Positions 46,086 to 54,400 of a stretch of 64,000 bases of DNA are shown here, in pieces. The position numbers and the translations under genes were made by a program. The notes beneath the pieces are model-generated. The model saw only the letters and a program-made list of their open reading frames with translations. It was not told where the DNA came from and did no database searches. Source of the stretch: Promicromonospora iranensis (GTDB lineage Bacteria > Actinomycetota > Actinomycetes > Actinomycetales > Cellulomonadaceae); the NCBI RefSeq assembly GCF_028994805.1, contig NZ_JAJQQP010000003.1, forward strand, positions 343,145-407,144, given 5' to 3'. How positions within the stretch are numbered: position 1 is the stretch's first letter; each line of letters begins with the position of its first letter.

Positions 46086-46283
46086 GTGGAGGCCACGGAG
46101 CTCGCTCGTCCGCAGTTCGCGCTGCTCGCTGTTGTCCATTTCCTGTTCGTGCTGCTCCTGCGCGACGACGACGCCGGACCGGACGTCCTGCTCCGCTTCG
46201 GCGCCGCAACCGCGCGCAGGCACGACGGCGGCGGCCTGGTCGGAGTGCCGGACGACCGACCCGAGCCGGAGGTGGCCCGATGA
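46086..46283 (+). CDS. 65-residue stub of cytochrome bd oxidase subunit I
   Basis: Residues 1-26 (ELARPQFALLAVVHFLFVLLL) match the first helix of CydA, including His18 at the place of the heme-ligating His19 of E. coli CydA. The remaining 40 residues are polar (RRHDGGGLVGVPDDRPEPEVAR) and resemble no CydA segment; normal CydA is about 450-500 residues with nine helices. The stop overlaps the start of the CydB-like gene (ATGA). Either a remnant after a large deletion, or a functional one-helix subunit. Confidence 0.65.
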   Translation: MEATELARPQFALLAVVHFLFVLLLRDDDAGPDVLLRFGAATARRHDGGGLVGVPDDRPEPEVAR

Positions 46284-47035
46284 ACGCGGCGGCCTGGGCC
46301 GTTCTCCTGACCGTCCTGGTGGCGGGGTGGGTGGTGCTCGACGGAGCCGTCCAGGGTACGGGGGCGACCCTGCTGCAGGAACGCGACCACGACGGCGGCT
46401 ACCGGCGGCGCGAGCCGGCGGAGCGGCGCGTGGTGCTGGGCGCGGTCGGGCCGCTGCTCCTGCCCGGTGAGGTGTGGCTCGTGGCCGCGATCGGGGTGCT
46501 GGTCGGCGTGTTCCCGCACGCCGAGGCGGAGCTGCTGAACACGGGCCGTCCCGTCGCGATCACGCTGATCGCGTCGTGGGTGCTGCGCGACGCCGGGATC
46601 TGGCTGCGCAGCAGGCGGCCCGGCCGCATCTGGCGGGACGGGTGGGACGTCGTGCTCGTGGTCGCGAGCATCGTGCTCGCGGGGAGCTGGGGTGCGCTCC
46701 TCGGCGCGGCCTGGGGGAGCGGCCTGGCGGCGCTGGCCCTCGGCATCGTGGCGGTGGTGGTGACCCGGCTGCACGGTGACGCCGTCGTCGCGTGGCGCCT
46801 GCGCCGTACGGGGCCGCTGCCGGCGATCGTCACCTCGGTGATGATCGTGGCCCCCGTCGTCGGCACCGCCGTCGCCGCCTGGCCCCGCCTGGTCGCGGGC
46901 GGGATTTCCCCGGAGGCCATGGCCTCGCTCGGGATCGTGGCGATGGTGGTGCTGCCCGTGATCCTCGCGCTCCAGGTCCTCGCGTGGCGGCTCGTCGCAC
47001 GCCCGCTGGGCCGACGGGACACGCTGTTCTTCTGA
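46280..47035 (+). CDS. Shortened cytochrome bd oxidase subunit II-like membrane protein
   Basis: 251 residues versus about 330-380 for CydB. The N-terminus shows VVLDGAVQGTGATLL, ERRVVLGAVGPLLLPGEVWLVAAIGVLVGVFPHAEAELL, corresponding to the CydB start and its GNEVWL segment (here PGEVWL). About seven helices. Coupled to the CydA stub upstream. With no full CydA in the window, oxidase function is doubtful unless a complete subunit I is elsewhere. Confidence 0.7.
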   Translation: MNAAAWAVLLTVLVAGWVVLDGAVQGTGATLLQERDHDGGYRRREPAERRVVLGAVGPLLLPGEVWLVAAIGVLVGVFPHAEAELLNTGRPVAITLIASWVLRDAGIWLRSRRPGRIWRDGWDVVLVVASIVLAGSWGALLGAAWGSGLAALALGIVAVVVTRLHGDAVVAWRLRRTGPLPAIVTSVMIVAPVVGTAVAAWPRLVAGGISPEAMASLGIVAMVVLPVILALQVLAWRLVARPLGRRDTLFF

Positions 47036-47093
47036 CCGGCAGCCGGACCTTCGCCACCAGCCAGGGTGAGATGCCGGTAAAGTCCTGCTCACC

Positions 47094-47723
47094 ATGACCA
47101 TGAAGAACCGCATCGTCTGCGCGCTGCTCGGCGCGCTGGCGTTCGCCACCGCGACCCTGCTCCTGCCGTGGCTCCCGGACGCGCTCGTGGGGCTGCTCGG
47201 GACCAGCGGTGTACTGCTGTTCCTCGCTGCGCTCGCGCTGCCGACCAACACGCGCCAGCCGCCCGTGCACAGCCTCACGATCCTCGACAAGGGCTACCTC
47301 ACGCCCGCCGAGATCCACCAGATCCTCGGGATCTGGCTGCCGGCAGGCAGTTCCTCCCTCGACGCCCGCGACGCGCAGTGGACCGTCGCCCGGCACGTCG
47401 CCAAGTGGCGGGCGGACCACGTGGTCAACGTGATGGACTACCACGGCGTCGTCGCCGAACGCCGGATCGAGCTGCTCTCGGTGATGCAGTGGATCGGCGT
47501 GCACCTGCTGCCCGCGTTCCTCGGCCTGATGTTCCTGATCCCCACGCTCGCCCTCACCGGGTTCGAGAAGATCAGCAACAACTTCCTGCAGACGGTCCTG
47601 CTCTTCGCGATCTGGGGCACCGTCGCGCTCATCGTCCGGGGCGTGCTCGAGAAGCACGTGATCCACCGGTTCGTGTGGGAGCCGGAGCTGACGCCAGACG
47701 GTACGCGGTTCGTCGAGCGCTGA
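47094..47723 (+). CDS. Four-helix membrane protein of unknown function
   Basis: 209 residues: two N-terminal helices (about 7-45), a soluble loop (50-120) with [21 protein letters not shown] and [21 protein letters not shown], then two C-terminal helices. No family recognised. TAAAGT lies 10 bases before the ATG. It stands between the cyd-like pair and recO. Confidence 0.75.
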   Translation: MTMKNRIVCALLGALAFATATLLLPWLPDALVGLLGTSGVLLFLAALALPTNTRQPPVHSLTILDKGYLTPAEIHQILGIWLPAGSSSLDARDAQWTVARHVAKWRADHVVNVMDYHGVVAERRIELLSVMQWIGVHLLPAFLGLMFLIPTLALTGFEKISNNFLQTVLLFAIWGTVALIVRGVLEKHVIHRFVWEPELTPDGTRFVER

Positions 47724-47820
47724 CGCGGAGTGCAGCGTCAGCGCGACCAGAAGATGGAGAGCGCTGAGGCCACGCCTGTGGCAGGCGCGGAGTGTCGGAC
47801 GCACCTGGGATGATGGTGCT

Positions 47821-48567
47821 GTGCCCCTGTACCGAGACGATGCGATTGTCCTGCGCACCCACAAGCTGGGTGAGGCGGACCGCATCATCACGTTCCTGAC
47901 GCGGGAGCACGGCAAGGTGCGCGGTGTGGGCAAGGGCGTACGGCGCACGTCGTCCAAGTTCGGCGCGCGGCTGGAGCCGTTCATGGCCGTCGACGTGCAG
48001 TTCCACACCGGCCGCAGCCCTCGGCCCGGCATGGGGCTCGACACCGTGACGCAGGTCGAGACCATCGGGGCATACGCCCGCGCCATCAGCCAGGACTACA
48101 ACCTGTACACGGCAGGCGCCGTGATGCTGGAGGCCGCCGACCGGCTGGTCGCGCAGGAGCACGAGCCGTCGGTGCAGCAGTACTGGCTCCTCGCCGGCGG
48201 GCTGCGGGCGCTGTCGGAGCGGCACCACGACGCCAACCTGGTGCTCGACTCGTACCTGCTGCGGGCGCTCGCGGTGGCCGGCTGGGCGCCGTCGTTCGAG
48301 GACTGCGCGCGCTGCGGCGAGCCCGGGCCGCACCACTCGTTCAACGTGGCGCAGGGCGGCGCCGTCTGCCCGCGCTGCCGGCCGCCGGGCTCCACCGCGC
48401 CGGCCCCCGAGACCTTCGCCCTGCTGTCCTCGCTGCTCGCGGGCGACTGGGTGACCGCCGACGCGTCCGACGCTCGGCACCGCAAGGAGGCGAGCGGCCT
48501 CGTCGCCGCCTATGGCCAGTACTACCTGGAGAGAACGTTGCGATCGTTGAAGATGGTGGAGCGCTGA
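47821..48567 (+). CDS. recO: DNA repair protein RecO
   Basis: Annealing and RecA-loading mediator of the RecFOR pathway. 248 residues: N-terminal OB fold ([36 protein letters not shown]) and a C-terminal zinc-finger region with CARCG and CPRCR. GTG start, with GATGAT six bases upstream fitting leaderless transcription. The stop overlaps the uppS ATG (TGATG). Confidence 0.96.
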   Translation: MPLYRDDAIVLRTHKLGEADRIITFLTREHGKVRGVGKGVRRTSSKFGARLEPFMAVDVQFHTGRSPRPGMGLDTVTQVETIGAYARAISQDYNLYTAGAVMLEAADRLVAQEHEPSVQQYWLLAGGLRALSERHHDANLVLDSYLLRALAVAGWAPSFEDCARCGEPGPHHSFNVAQGGAVCPRCRPPGSTAPAPETFALLSSLLAGDWVTADASDARHRKEASGLVAAYGQYYLERTLRSLKMVER

Positions 48568-49364
48568 TGGCCCGGACCGCGAGCCGTGACCTGGTGGCGC
48601 CCTTCCCGCATCCCTCCGGCGCCCGCGCCCCCCGGATCCCCCGGGAGTTCGTGCCGCGGCACGTCGCGATCGTCATGGACGGCAACGGGCGGTGGGCCAA
48701 CGCCCGAGGCCTGCCTCGCATCGAGGGGCACCGCGCGGGCGAGAAGTCGCTGCTCGACGTCGTCGCCGGGGCCGTCGACGTCGGCGTCGAGTACGTCTCC
48801 GCGTATGCGTTCAGCACCGAGAACTGGAAGCGCTCGCCCGAGGAGGTGCACTTCCTGATGAACTTCACCCAGGAGGTGATGCAGCGCCAGTGCGACGTCA
48901 TGGCGTCGTGGGGCGTGCGCATCCGCTGGGCCGGCCGCCGTCCCAAGCTGTGGAAGTCCGTGATCAACGTGCTCCAGGAGGCCGAGGAGCGCACCAAGGA
49001 CAACGACCTCTGCACCCTGACGATGTGCGTCAACTACGGCGGCCGGGCCGAGCTGGCCGACGCCGCGGCCGCCATGGCGCGCGACGCCGCCTCCGGCAGG
49101 CTCGACCCGAAGCGGGTCAACGAGAAGACCGTGCAGAAGTATCTGTACCTGGCCGACCTGCCCGACGTGGACCTGTTCCTGCGCTCGTCCGGCGAGCAGC
49201 GCACGTCCAACTTCATGCTGTGGCAGGCGGCCTACGCCGAGATGGTGTTCCTCGACGAGCCGTGGCCGGACGTCGACCGCCGTCACCTCTGGCGCGCCGT
49301 CGAGGAGTACGCACAGCGTGACCGCCGCTACGGCGGCGCCCTGGACGCCCCCTCGCCGAAGTAG
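48567..49364 (+). CDS. uppS: Isoprenyl (undecaprenyl/decaprenyl) diphosphate synthase
   Basis: Makes the lipid carrier for peptidoglycan and wall polymers by adding isopentenyl units to an allylic primer. 265 residues: catalytic Asp in HVAIVMDGNGRWAN, GHRAGEKSL, YAFSTENWKRS and the C-terminal RSSGEQRTSNFMLWQAAYAE. Actinobacterial chain length varies (C50 or C55), so the product is not fixed. Coupled to recO. Confidence 0.95.
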   Translation: MARTASRDLVAPFPHPSGARAPRIPREFVPRHVAIVMDGNGRWANARGLPRIEGHRAGEKSLLDVVAGAVDVGVEYVSAYAFSTENWKRSPEEVHFLMNFTQEVMQRQCDVMASWGVRIRWAGRRPKLWKSVINVLQEAEERTKDNDLCTLTMCVNYGGRAELADAAAAMARDAASGRLDPKRVNEKTVQKYLYLADLPDVDLFLRSSGEQRTSNFMLWQAAYAEMVFLDEPWPDVDRRHLWRAVEEYAQRDRRYGGALDAPSPK

Positions 49365-49371
49365 TCACTCC

Positions 49372-49429
49372 GCGAGGTAGTCACCCGGCATGAGCCGGGT
49401 GACTACCTCGCCAGATGACTACCTCGGCG
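49372..49429. repeat. Palindromic repeat, GAGGTAGTCA family, copy B
   Basis: Perfect 18-bp arms GCGAGGTAGTCACCCGGC (49372-49389) and GCCGGGTGACTACCTCGC (49394-49411) with a 4-base loop, followed at once by CAGATGACTACCTCGGCG, which is the right part of copy A. Between convergent uppS and the siderophore-binding gene. Confidence 0.8.
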
Positions 49430-49436
49430 GGATGGG

Positions 49437-50486
49437 CTACTCGGTGATGGTCGCCGCCAGGGCCTCGATCAGCTTCGGCATGCCCTCGGGGTACTGGACC
49501 GAGAGCGCGGTGGGCGGCGAGACCGCGGAGACCGCGACGGTCCCGATCTGCTGCACCACCATGCCGTCCTTGACGGCGGGCAGGGCCTGCAGCTCCTTCT
49601 TGGTCGGCAGCGCCTCCGCCGCCTCCTCGGTGTACGTGTAGGCGACCACGACGTCCGACTCGAGCTTGTCGAGCTCCTCGTACGACAGGGTGTAGAAGAA
49701 CTCGCCGTCGTCGGGCGCGAGCTCCTCCACGGCCGGGGCGGTCTCCATGCCGAGGCCCTCGAGGAATCCGGCGCGCGGGTCGTCGGCCCGGTAGACGTAG
49801 ACCAGGCCCTCGTCGGGCGAGTCCACGATCGCGGCGAACGTCTTGTCCGCGAACTCCGGGTGCGCCTCGGCCTCGTCGGCCAGGTACTGGTTGATCTCCT
49901 CGACCTTGGCCTCACCCGCGGCGCTGCGGCCGAGACCGTTCGCCGTCGCGGTGATGATCTCGTCCCACGGCGTCTGCCACGGCGTCTCCGGGTAGGCGAC
50001 GACCGGGGCGATCTCGCTGAGCAGGTCGTACTGCTCCTGCGTGATGCCCGAGTAGGTGGCGACGATGACGTCGGGCTCGGCGGCCGCGAACTCCTCGTAG
50101 GGCACGGACGCGCCGGCCTCGGCGTCGGTCAGCACGGTGGGGTGGTCGACGCCGGCCTCGTCGTAGGCCTCCTCGACCCACGGCAGGAGGTTGCCCTCAC
50201 CGACGGTCCAGGTCTGCTCGGCGACGGCCACGGGGTAGACGCCTGCCGCGATCGCGGCCTCGGTCGAGCCCCAGCCCCACGTGGCGACGCGCTCGGGCGC
50301 TTCCTCGATGGTCGTCTCGCCGAGGCCGTGCTCGATGGTCAGGGGGAACTCGTCGGTCGCGCCGGAGGCGTTGGCCGACGGCGTCGCACCGTCCGCGGCC
50401 TGGGTCTCGGACGCGCAGCCCGACAAGGCGAGGGCGGACGCGGCGACAAGGCCGACGGCCGCCGCGAGGGATCGGCGAGGGCGCAC
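49437..50486 (-). CDS. Ferri-siderophore binding lipoprotein
   Basis: ABC-transporter solute-binding protein of the FepB/FecB class, about 349 residues. Signal peptide with lipobox LALSGC (Cys about 24). The FecB-type entry FPLTIEHGLGETTIEEAPERVATWGWGSTEAAIAAG and a PYEEFAAAEPDVIVATYSG segment mark it. The GTG at 50486 has CAGGAGT upstream. It has its own IdeR-like box (50533-50551) and so can be iron-regulated apart from the permease genes. Confidence 0.92.
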   Translation of the reverse strand: MRPRRSLAAAVGLVAASALALSGCASETQAADGATPSANASGATDEFPLTIEHGLGETTIEEAPERVATWGWGSTEAAIAAGVYPVAVAEQTWTVGEGNLLPWVEEAYDEAGVDHPTVLTDAEAGASVPYEEFAAAEPDVIVATYSGITQEQYDLLSEIAPVVAYPETPWQTPWDEIITATANGLGRSAAGEAKVEEINQYLADEAEAHPEFADKTFAAIVDSPDEGLVYVYRADDPRAGFLEGLGMETAPAVEELAPDDGEFFYTLSYEELDKLESDVVVAYTYTEEAAEALPTKKELQALPAVKDGMVVQQIGTVAVSAVSPPTALSVQYPEGMPKLIEALAATITE

Positions 50487-50532
50487 GGTTACTCCTGGGT
50501 TCAGTCGAACGACCGGCGGGCGCCGGTCGATG

Positions 50533-50551
50533 TGAGGTTAGCCTAACCACA
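50533..50551. promoter_or_regulatory. IdeR/DtxR-type iron box
   Basis: TGAGGTTAGCCTAACCACA matches the 19-bp DtxR/IdeR consensus TTAGGTTAGSCTAACCTAA at the whole palindromic core AGGTTAGCCTAACC. It lies 47 bases before the binding-protein start. Confidence 0.88.
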
Positions 50552-50655
50552 TTTGGTCACGGCAATGTTTCGGAATTGAGGAGTTCCCGGGTGATGTGGG
50601 CCACTCCCTGGTCGATCGAGGGAGTCGATCGAGGGAGGAGCGGCCGCTGGACGGC

Positions 50656-51483
50656 TCAGCTCGCGGACGGCTCGACCGCGGACGGCTCGACCGCGGAGGA
50701 GTGGAAGCGGCCCACAGGCACCACGAGCGGCGAGCCGGCCACCGGGTCGGGCACCACCTGGGCGCGCAGCCCGAACGCCTCGCTCACCACCTCGCGGGTC
50801 AGCACGTCCGCCGGCGCGCCCTCCGCGACGATCCGCCCCGCCGACATCACGACCAGGTGGTCGGCGTAGCGCGCGGCGAGGTTGAGCTCGTGCAGCACCA
50901 TCGCGACGGTGGTGCCGCGGTCCCGGTTCAGCTCCGTGAGCAGGTCCAGCAGGTCGAGCTGATGGCGCACGTCGAGGAACGTCGTGGGCTCGTCGAGCAG
51001 CACGATGTCCGTCTGCTGCGCCAGGACCATGGCGATCCACACCCGCTGCCGCTGCCCGCCCGACAGCTCGGCGACGGGGCGGTCCGCGAGCTCCGCGACG
51101 CCGGTGGACCGCAGCGCGGTGGTGACCACCGCGTCGTCGTCGGACGAGTGCCTGCCGAACCAGCCCTGGTGCGGGTACCGGCCGCGGCTGACGAGCTCGG
51201 CGACCCGGACGCCGTCGGGCGCGATGGACGACTGCGGCAGCATGCCGACCCTGCGGGCCAGCTCCTTGCGGGGCATGGCGGTGATGTCGGTGCCGTCGAG
51301 CGTGATCCGGCCGCCGTCCAGCGGGTGCAGGCGGGCCAGGCCGCGCAGGAGGGTGGACTTTCCGCAGGCGTTCGGCCCGACGACGGCGGTGATCTTGCCG
51401 TCGGGCAGCGTCAGGTCGAGGCCCTCGATGACACGCAGTCCGTCGTAGCCCAGGCTGACGCCTTCGGCGCGCAGGTTGGTCAT
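50656..51483 (-). CDS. Ferri-siderophore ABC transporter ATPase
   Basis: 275 residues, FepC type: Walker A VVGPNACGKST (Cys in place of the usual Gly/Ser), Q-loop LPQSS, signature ELSGGQRQR, Walker B IVLLDEPTTFLD and H-loop HEL. The C-terminus ends in a duplicated SAVEPSAVEPSAS. ATGA overlap with the permease upstream; the longer frame to 51516 is not needed. Confidence 0.94.
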   Translation of the reverse strand: MTNLRAEGVSLGYDGLRVIEGLDLTLPDGKITAVVGPNACGKSTLLRGLARLHPLDGGRITLDGTDITAMPRKELARRVGMLPQSSIAPDGVRVAELVSRGRYPHQGWFGRHSSDDDAVVTTALRSTGVAELADRPVAELSGGQRQRVWIAMVLAQQTDIVLLDEPTTFLDVRHQLDLLDLLTELNRDRGTTVAMVLHELNLAARYADHLVVMSAGRIVAEGAPADVLTREVVSEAFGLRAQVVPDPVAGSPLVVPVGRFHSSAVEPSAVEPSAS

Positions 51484-52514
51484 CGGCTCCTCTTCTCGGT
51501 GGTGGCGAGCAGCCACAGCAGGTAGGGGGCGCCCACGAGCCCCGTGACGATGCCCACGGGGGCGGCGACGCCGAGCAGCGCGTGCTGCCCGGCGACGTCC
51601 GCCACCAGGGTCAGGGCGGCGCCGGTGGCGGCGGACGCGACGAGAGCCGCGCCGCCGTCGTTCACCAGGCGGCGGGCGATGGCGGGGGCGACCAGCGCGA
51701 CGAAGGCGATCGGGCCGGCCGCGCTGGTCGCGAGCGCGACGAGCGCCACGGCGAGCAGCAGCGTGCCGATGCGGGCGGCGTCCACGCCCACGCCCAGGGA
51801 GCGCGCGTTGTCGTCCCCGAGCGAGAGCGGCCCCTGCGTTCGCGAGACGGCGGCGACGGCGACGGACAGCACGAGCGTGCCGGTGGCGACGAGCGCGAGC
51901 TGGTCACCGCGGATGTCGGACACGGAGCCGACCGTCCAGATCAGGACCCCCGCCGCCTCGTTCTCCTCCGCCCGGGCCATGGACCAGGCGACCAGGGACG
52001 AGCACAGGTAGGCGAACCCGACGCCGACCAGCACGAACCGGATCGAGTGCAGGCCCTTGCGCCAGGCCAGCAGCCAGATCGCGAGCGCGACGAGGCCGGC
52101 GCCCGCGAACGCCATGGCGGACAGCACCACGCCGCTCAGGCCCAGGGCGAGCAGGCCGGTCACGGCTCCGAGGCTCGCGCCGCTGGAGATGCCGAGGATG
52201 TCGGGCGAGGCGAGAGGGTTGCGCAGGGTCGACTGGAACAGGGCGCCGGCCAGGCCGAACGCGGCACCGACCACGACGGCCGCCTCGATGCGGGGCAGGC
52301 GCAGCTTCTGGATGATGAAGACGTCACCCTTGTCGCCGAGGCCGACGGCGCCCGCGATGGCCTGGCCCGGCGTCAGCCCGGCGGCGCCGACCAGGAGGGC
52401 TCCCGTCCCGGCGACGAGCACGACGAGAGTCATGCCGGCCACGACGAGGACCCGACGGCGGCGTCGGACGGCGCGCAGGTCGGCGACGGTGGTCTCGACG
52501 GCGTCGGTGGTCAT
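51480..52514 (-). CDS. Ferri-siderophore ABC transporter permease (FecCD family), second
   Basis: About 344 residues, ten helices, with LRLPRIEAAVVVGAAFGLAGALFQSTLRNPLASPDILGISSGA and GPIAFVALVAPAIARRL, the two diagnostic FecCD segments, the latter contacting the ATPase. Start overlaps the stop of the first permease (TGATG at 52516-52512). Pairs with the neighbouring permease as a heterodimer. Confidence 0.93.
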   Translation of the reverse strand: MTTDAVETTVADLRAVRRRRRVLVVAGMTLVVLVAGTGALLVGAAGLTPGQAIAGAVGLGDKGDVFIIQKLRLPRIEAAVVVGAAFGLAGALFQSTLRNPLASPDILGISSGASLGAVTGLLALGLSGVVLSAMAFAGAGLVALAIWLLAWRKGLHSIRFVLVGVGFAYLCSSLVAWSMARAEENEAAGVLIWTVGSVSDIRGDQLALVATGTLVLSVAVAAVSRTQGPLSLGDDNARSLGVGVDAARIGTLLLAVALVALATSAAGPIAFVALVAPAIARRLVNDGGAALVASAATGAALTLVADVAGQHALLGVAAPVGIVTGLVGAPYLLWLLATTEKRSR

Positions 52515-53560
52515 CACGCTCCCACCACGTTCCTGCTGCGGGCGACGGCGATCAGCACCGGCGCGCCGAGGAGCGCGGCGACCACGCCGGCCTCGAGCTC
52601 CGACCGGGGCAGGATGAGGCGGCCGAGGACGTCGGCGGCCAGCAGCATCACGGGGCCCAGCAGCACGGCGATGCCCATGATCCAGCGGTAGTCCGTGCCG
52701 ATCAGGCGGCGTGCGGCGTGCGGCACCACGAGCCCGACCAGCGCGATCGGTCCGGCGAGCGACGTCGCCGTGCCTGCGAGCAGCACGATGGCGATCGCCG
52801 AGAGGGCGCGGGTGGTGCCCACCCGCTGGCCGAGCGCCGTCGCGACGTCCTCGCCGAGGGCCAGCATGTTGAGCCGGTGCGAGAGCACGGCCGCGAGGAC
52901 GATGCCGACCACGATGAACGGCCACAACCAGGCGACGGTGTCCAGGCCACGGCCCGTCAGGGAGCCGACCGCCCAGAACCGGTACAGGTTGAACGCCTGC
53001 TGGTCCTGCAGCAGGACGAGCGTGATGAGCGGCGTGATGAGGGCCGTCACGGCGGCGCCGACCAGGGCCAGGCGCACAGGCTGCCCACGCCCCACGGAGA
53101 AGACGATCGCCGCCGCGCCCGCGGCGCCGACGAAGGCGAACCAGACGTAACCGATCGGCGAGGTGATGCCGAAGAGCCAGACCGCGCAGACCACGGCGAG
53201 CGAGGCGCCCGAGTTCAGGCCCAGCAGGCCGGGATCGGCGATCGGGTTGCGGGTGACCCCCTGGATCAGGGTGCCCGCCGTACCGAGCGCGACCCCGGCC
53301 GCCAGGCCCACGATGGTGCGCGGCAGCCGCTGGTCCAGCACCACGTCGTGGTCCACGAACCCGGCGACCGGTGCGGTCAGGGCACGCCAGACCTCCGCGG
53401 GGTTGATGTCGCGGACGCCGAGCGCCAGGCTCGCGAGGACGACGAGCAGCAGGGCGACGAGCGCCGTTGCCAGCGCGAGCGTCCTGCGTCGGGCGCGGTG
53501 AGCTACGGCTTCCGCACCCTCACGGCGTCCCGCGGGCGCAGCCGCAGGTGAGGTAAGCAT
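52514..53560 (-). CDS. Ferri-siderophore ABC transporter permease (FecCD family), first
   Basis: 348 residues, ten helices; DQRLPRTIVGLAAGVALGTAGTLIQGVTRNPIADPGLLGLNSGA and GPIALVGLVVPHAARRL. The ATG at 53560 lies within an IdeR-like box, leaving no ribosome site, so the true start could be slightly different; no better in-frame start is seen. First gene of the permease-permease-ATPase operon. Confidence 0.92.
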   Translation of the reverse strand: MLTSPAAAPAGRREGAEAVAHRARRRTLALATALVALLLVVLASLALGVRDINPAEVWRALTAPVAGFVDHDVVLDQRLPRTIVGLAAGVALGTAGTLIQGVTRNPIADPGLLGLNSGASLAVVCAVWLFGITSPIGYVWFAFVGAAGAAAIVFSVGRGQPVRLALVGAAVTALITPLITLVLLQDQQAFNLYRFWAVGSLTGRGLDTVAWLWPFIVVGIVLAAVLSHRLNMLALGEDVATALGQRVGTTRALSAIAIVLLAGTATSLAGPIALVGLVVPHAARRLIGTDYRWIMGIAVLLGPVMLLAADVLGRLILPRSELEAGVVAALLGAPVLIAVARSRNVVGA

Positions 53561-53567
53561 TGCCTAA
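53549..53567. promoter_or_regulatory. Second IdeR-like iron box, over the permease start codon
   Basis: TGAGGTAAGCATTGCCTAA agrees with the DtxR/IdeR 19-mer at about 13 positions, including both outer half-sites. It covers the ATG at 53560, an unusual place for such a box. Confidence 0.65.
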
Positions 53568-53617
53568 GTGTTCCACAATGCCTGGAGTGGTCGGTACGGC
53601 GTCCGGCCGGTGAGCGA

Positions 53618-54190
53618 TCAGGAGTAGGACTCGCAGCCCCAGCCGTCGTTGTCGTTCCCGTCGAGGCGGTGGTAGTCGTTCGTTCCCACCCAGACGCGCT
53701 GGCGGACGTCGTCACAGTCGAGGTCGGGGTTGGTGGGCGAGACGGGGCACTGCCAGCGGCCGGAGCCGTAGACGCAGACGGCATCGGCCGCGCTGTCGGC
53801 CCGGTTGAACCTGTTGCCCGCGTACTTCGCGGTCCACTTGCCCGAACGGGCCGCCGTGAACGTGCGGGTGTAGCTGCCGGTGCGCGTCGTCCGGACCATG
53901 GCCACCTTGCGGGACCGGTCGCTGCCGGCGGGGTCGAAGTGGACCGTGACCAGCTGCGCGCCCAGCGGGCGCCACTGCCCGTTCTTCTTGTGCTTCAGGG
54001 TTCCCGTGACGGTGATCGTCTTGCCCTTGGCGACCGGTTCGGGTTTGGCGTTGGCCGTGACGTTCGTGGGGTTGGCGATCACTGCCGGCGCGGGGCCGGG
54101 GGCGGGGGCAGATCCGGCGTGCGCGGGCATGGATGCCGTGAGGGCGAGCGCGAGAACGCTCACGAGGGTGATGACGGTTCGGCGGATCAT
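53618..54190 (-). CDS. Secreted protein with an excalibur-like C-terminal motif
   Basis: About 190 residues. Signal peptide 1-25 (TASMPAHA). A middle Ig-like beta domain (35-130) with KGKTITVTGTLKHKKNGQW and VRTTRTGSYTRTFTA. The C-terminal end has CDDVRQRVWV and LDGNDNDGWGCES, close to the DxDxDGxxCE calcium-binding excalibur motif, with Cys for a disulfide. ATG 54190 was chosen because the signal peptide begins there. Likely extracellular, role unknown. Confidence 0.8.
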   Translation of the reverse strand: MIRRTVITLVSVLALALTASMPAHAGSAPAPGPAPAVIANPTNVTANAKPEPVAKGKTITVTGTLKHKKNGQWRPLGAQLVTVHFDPAGSDRSRKVAMVRTTRTGSYTRTFTAARSGKWTAKYAGNRFNRADSAADAVCVYGSGRWQCPVSPTNPDLDCDDVRQRVWVGTNDYHRLDGNDNDGWGCESYS

Positions 54191-54329
54191 GGGGCCTCTG
54201 GGGCTCGGGGTGCGCTGGTTGCGGCACGCTACGAGTGACAGAGCCCTGGGAAGGCGGAATCTGACCCCGTTCGGACCTTTCTCACCCGGGTGAGGAAGCC
54301 GCAGGCCGCACCACCGACCGGCATGCCGC

Positions 54330-54370
54330 GCGCGTCCTGCGCCTGCTGCGGGAGCAGGCACAGGACGCGC
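54330..54370. terminator. Hairpin terminator downstream of glyS
   Basis: GCGCGTCCTG-C-GCCTGCT (54330-54347) pairs with AGCAGGC-A-CAGGACGCGC (54353-54370), 17 pairs with one internal mismatch and a GCGGG loop. It lies in the 210-bp gap between glyS and the secreted-protein gene, both on the minus strand. Confidence 0.8.
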
Positions 54371-54379
54371 GACTGACGG

Positions 54380-54398
54380 CGGTCGAGCCCGTCGAGAC
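54380..54398. repeat. GGTCGAGCCCGTCGAGACTC short repeat
   Basis: Matches the dispersed GAGCCCGTCGAGAC motif also seen at 22318 and, reversed, in hemW and uraH. It lies 3 bases before the glyS stop. Confidence 0.45.
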
Positions 54399-54400
54399 TC

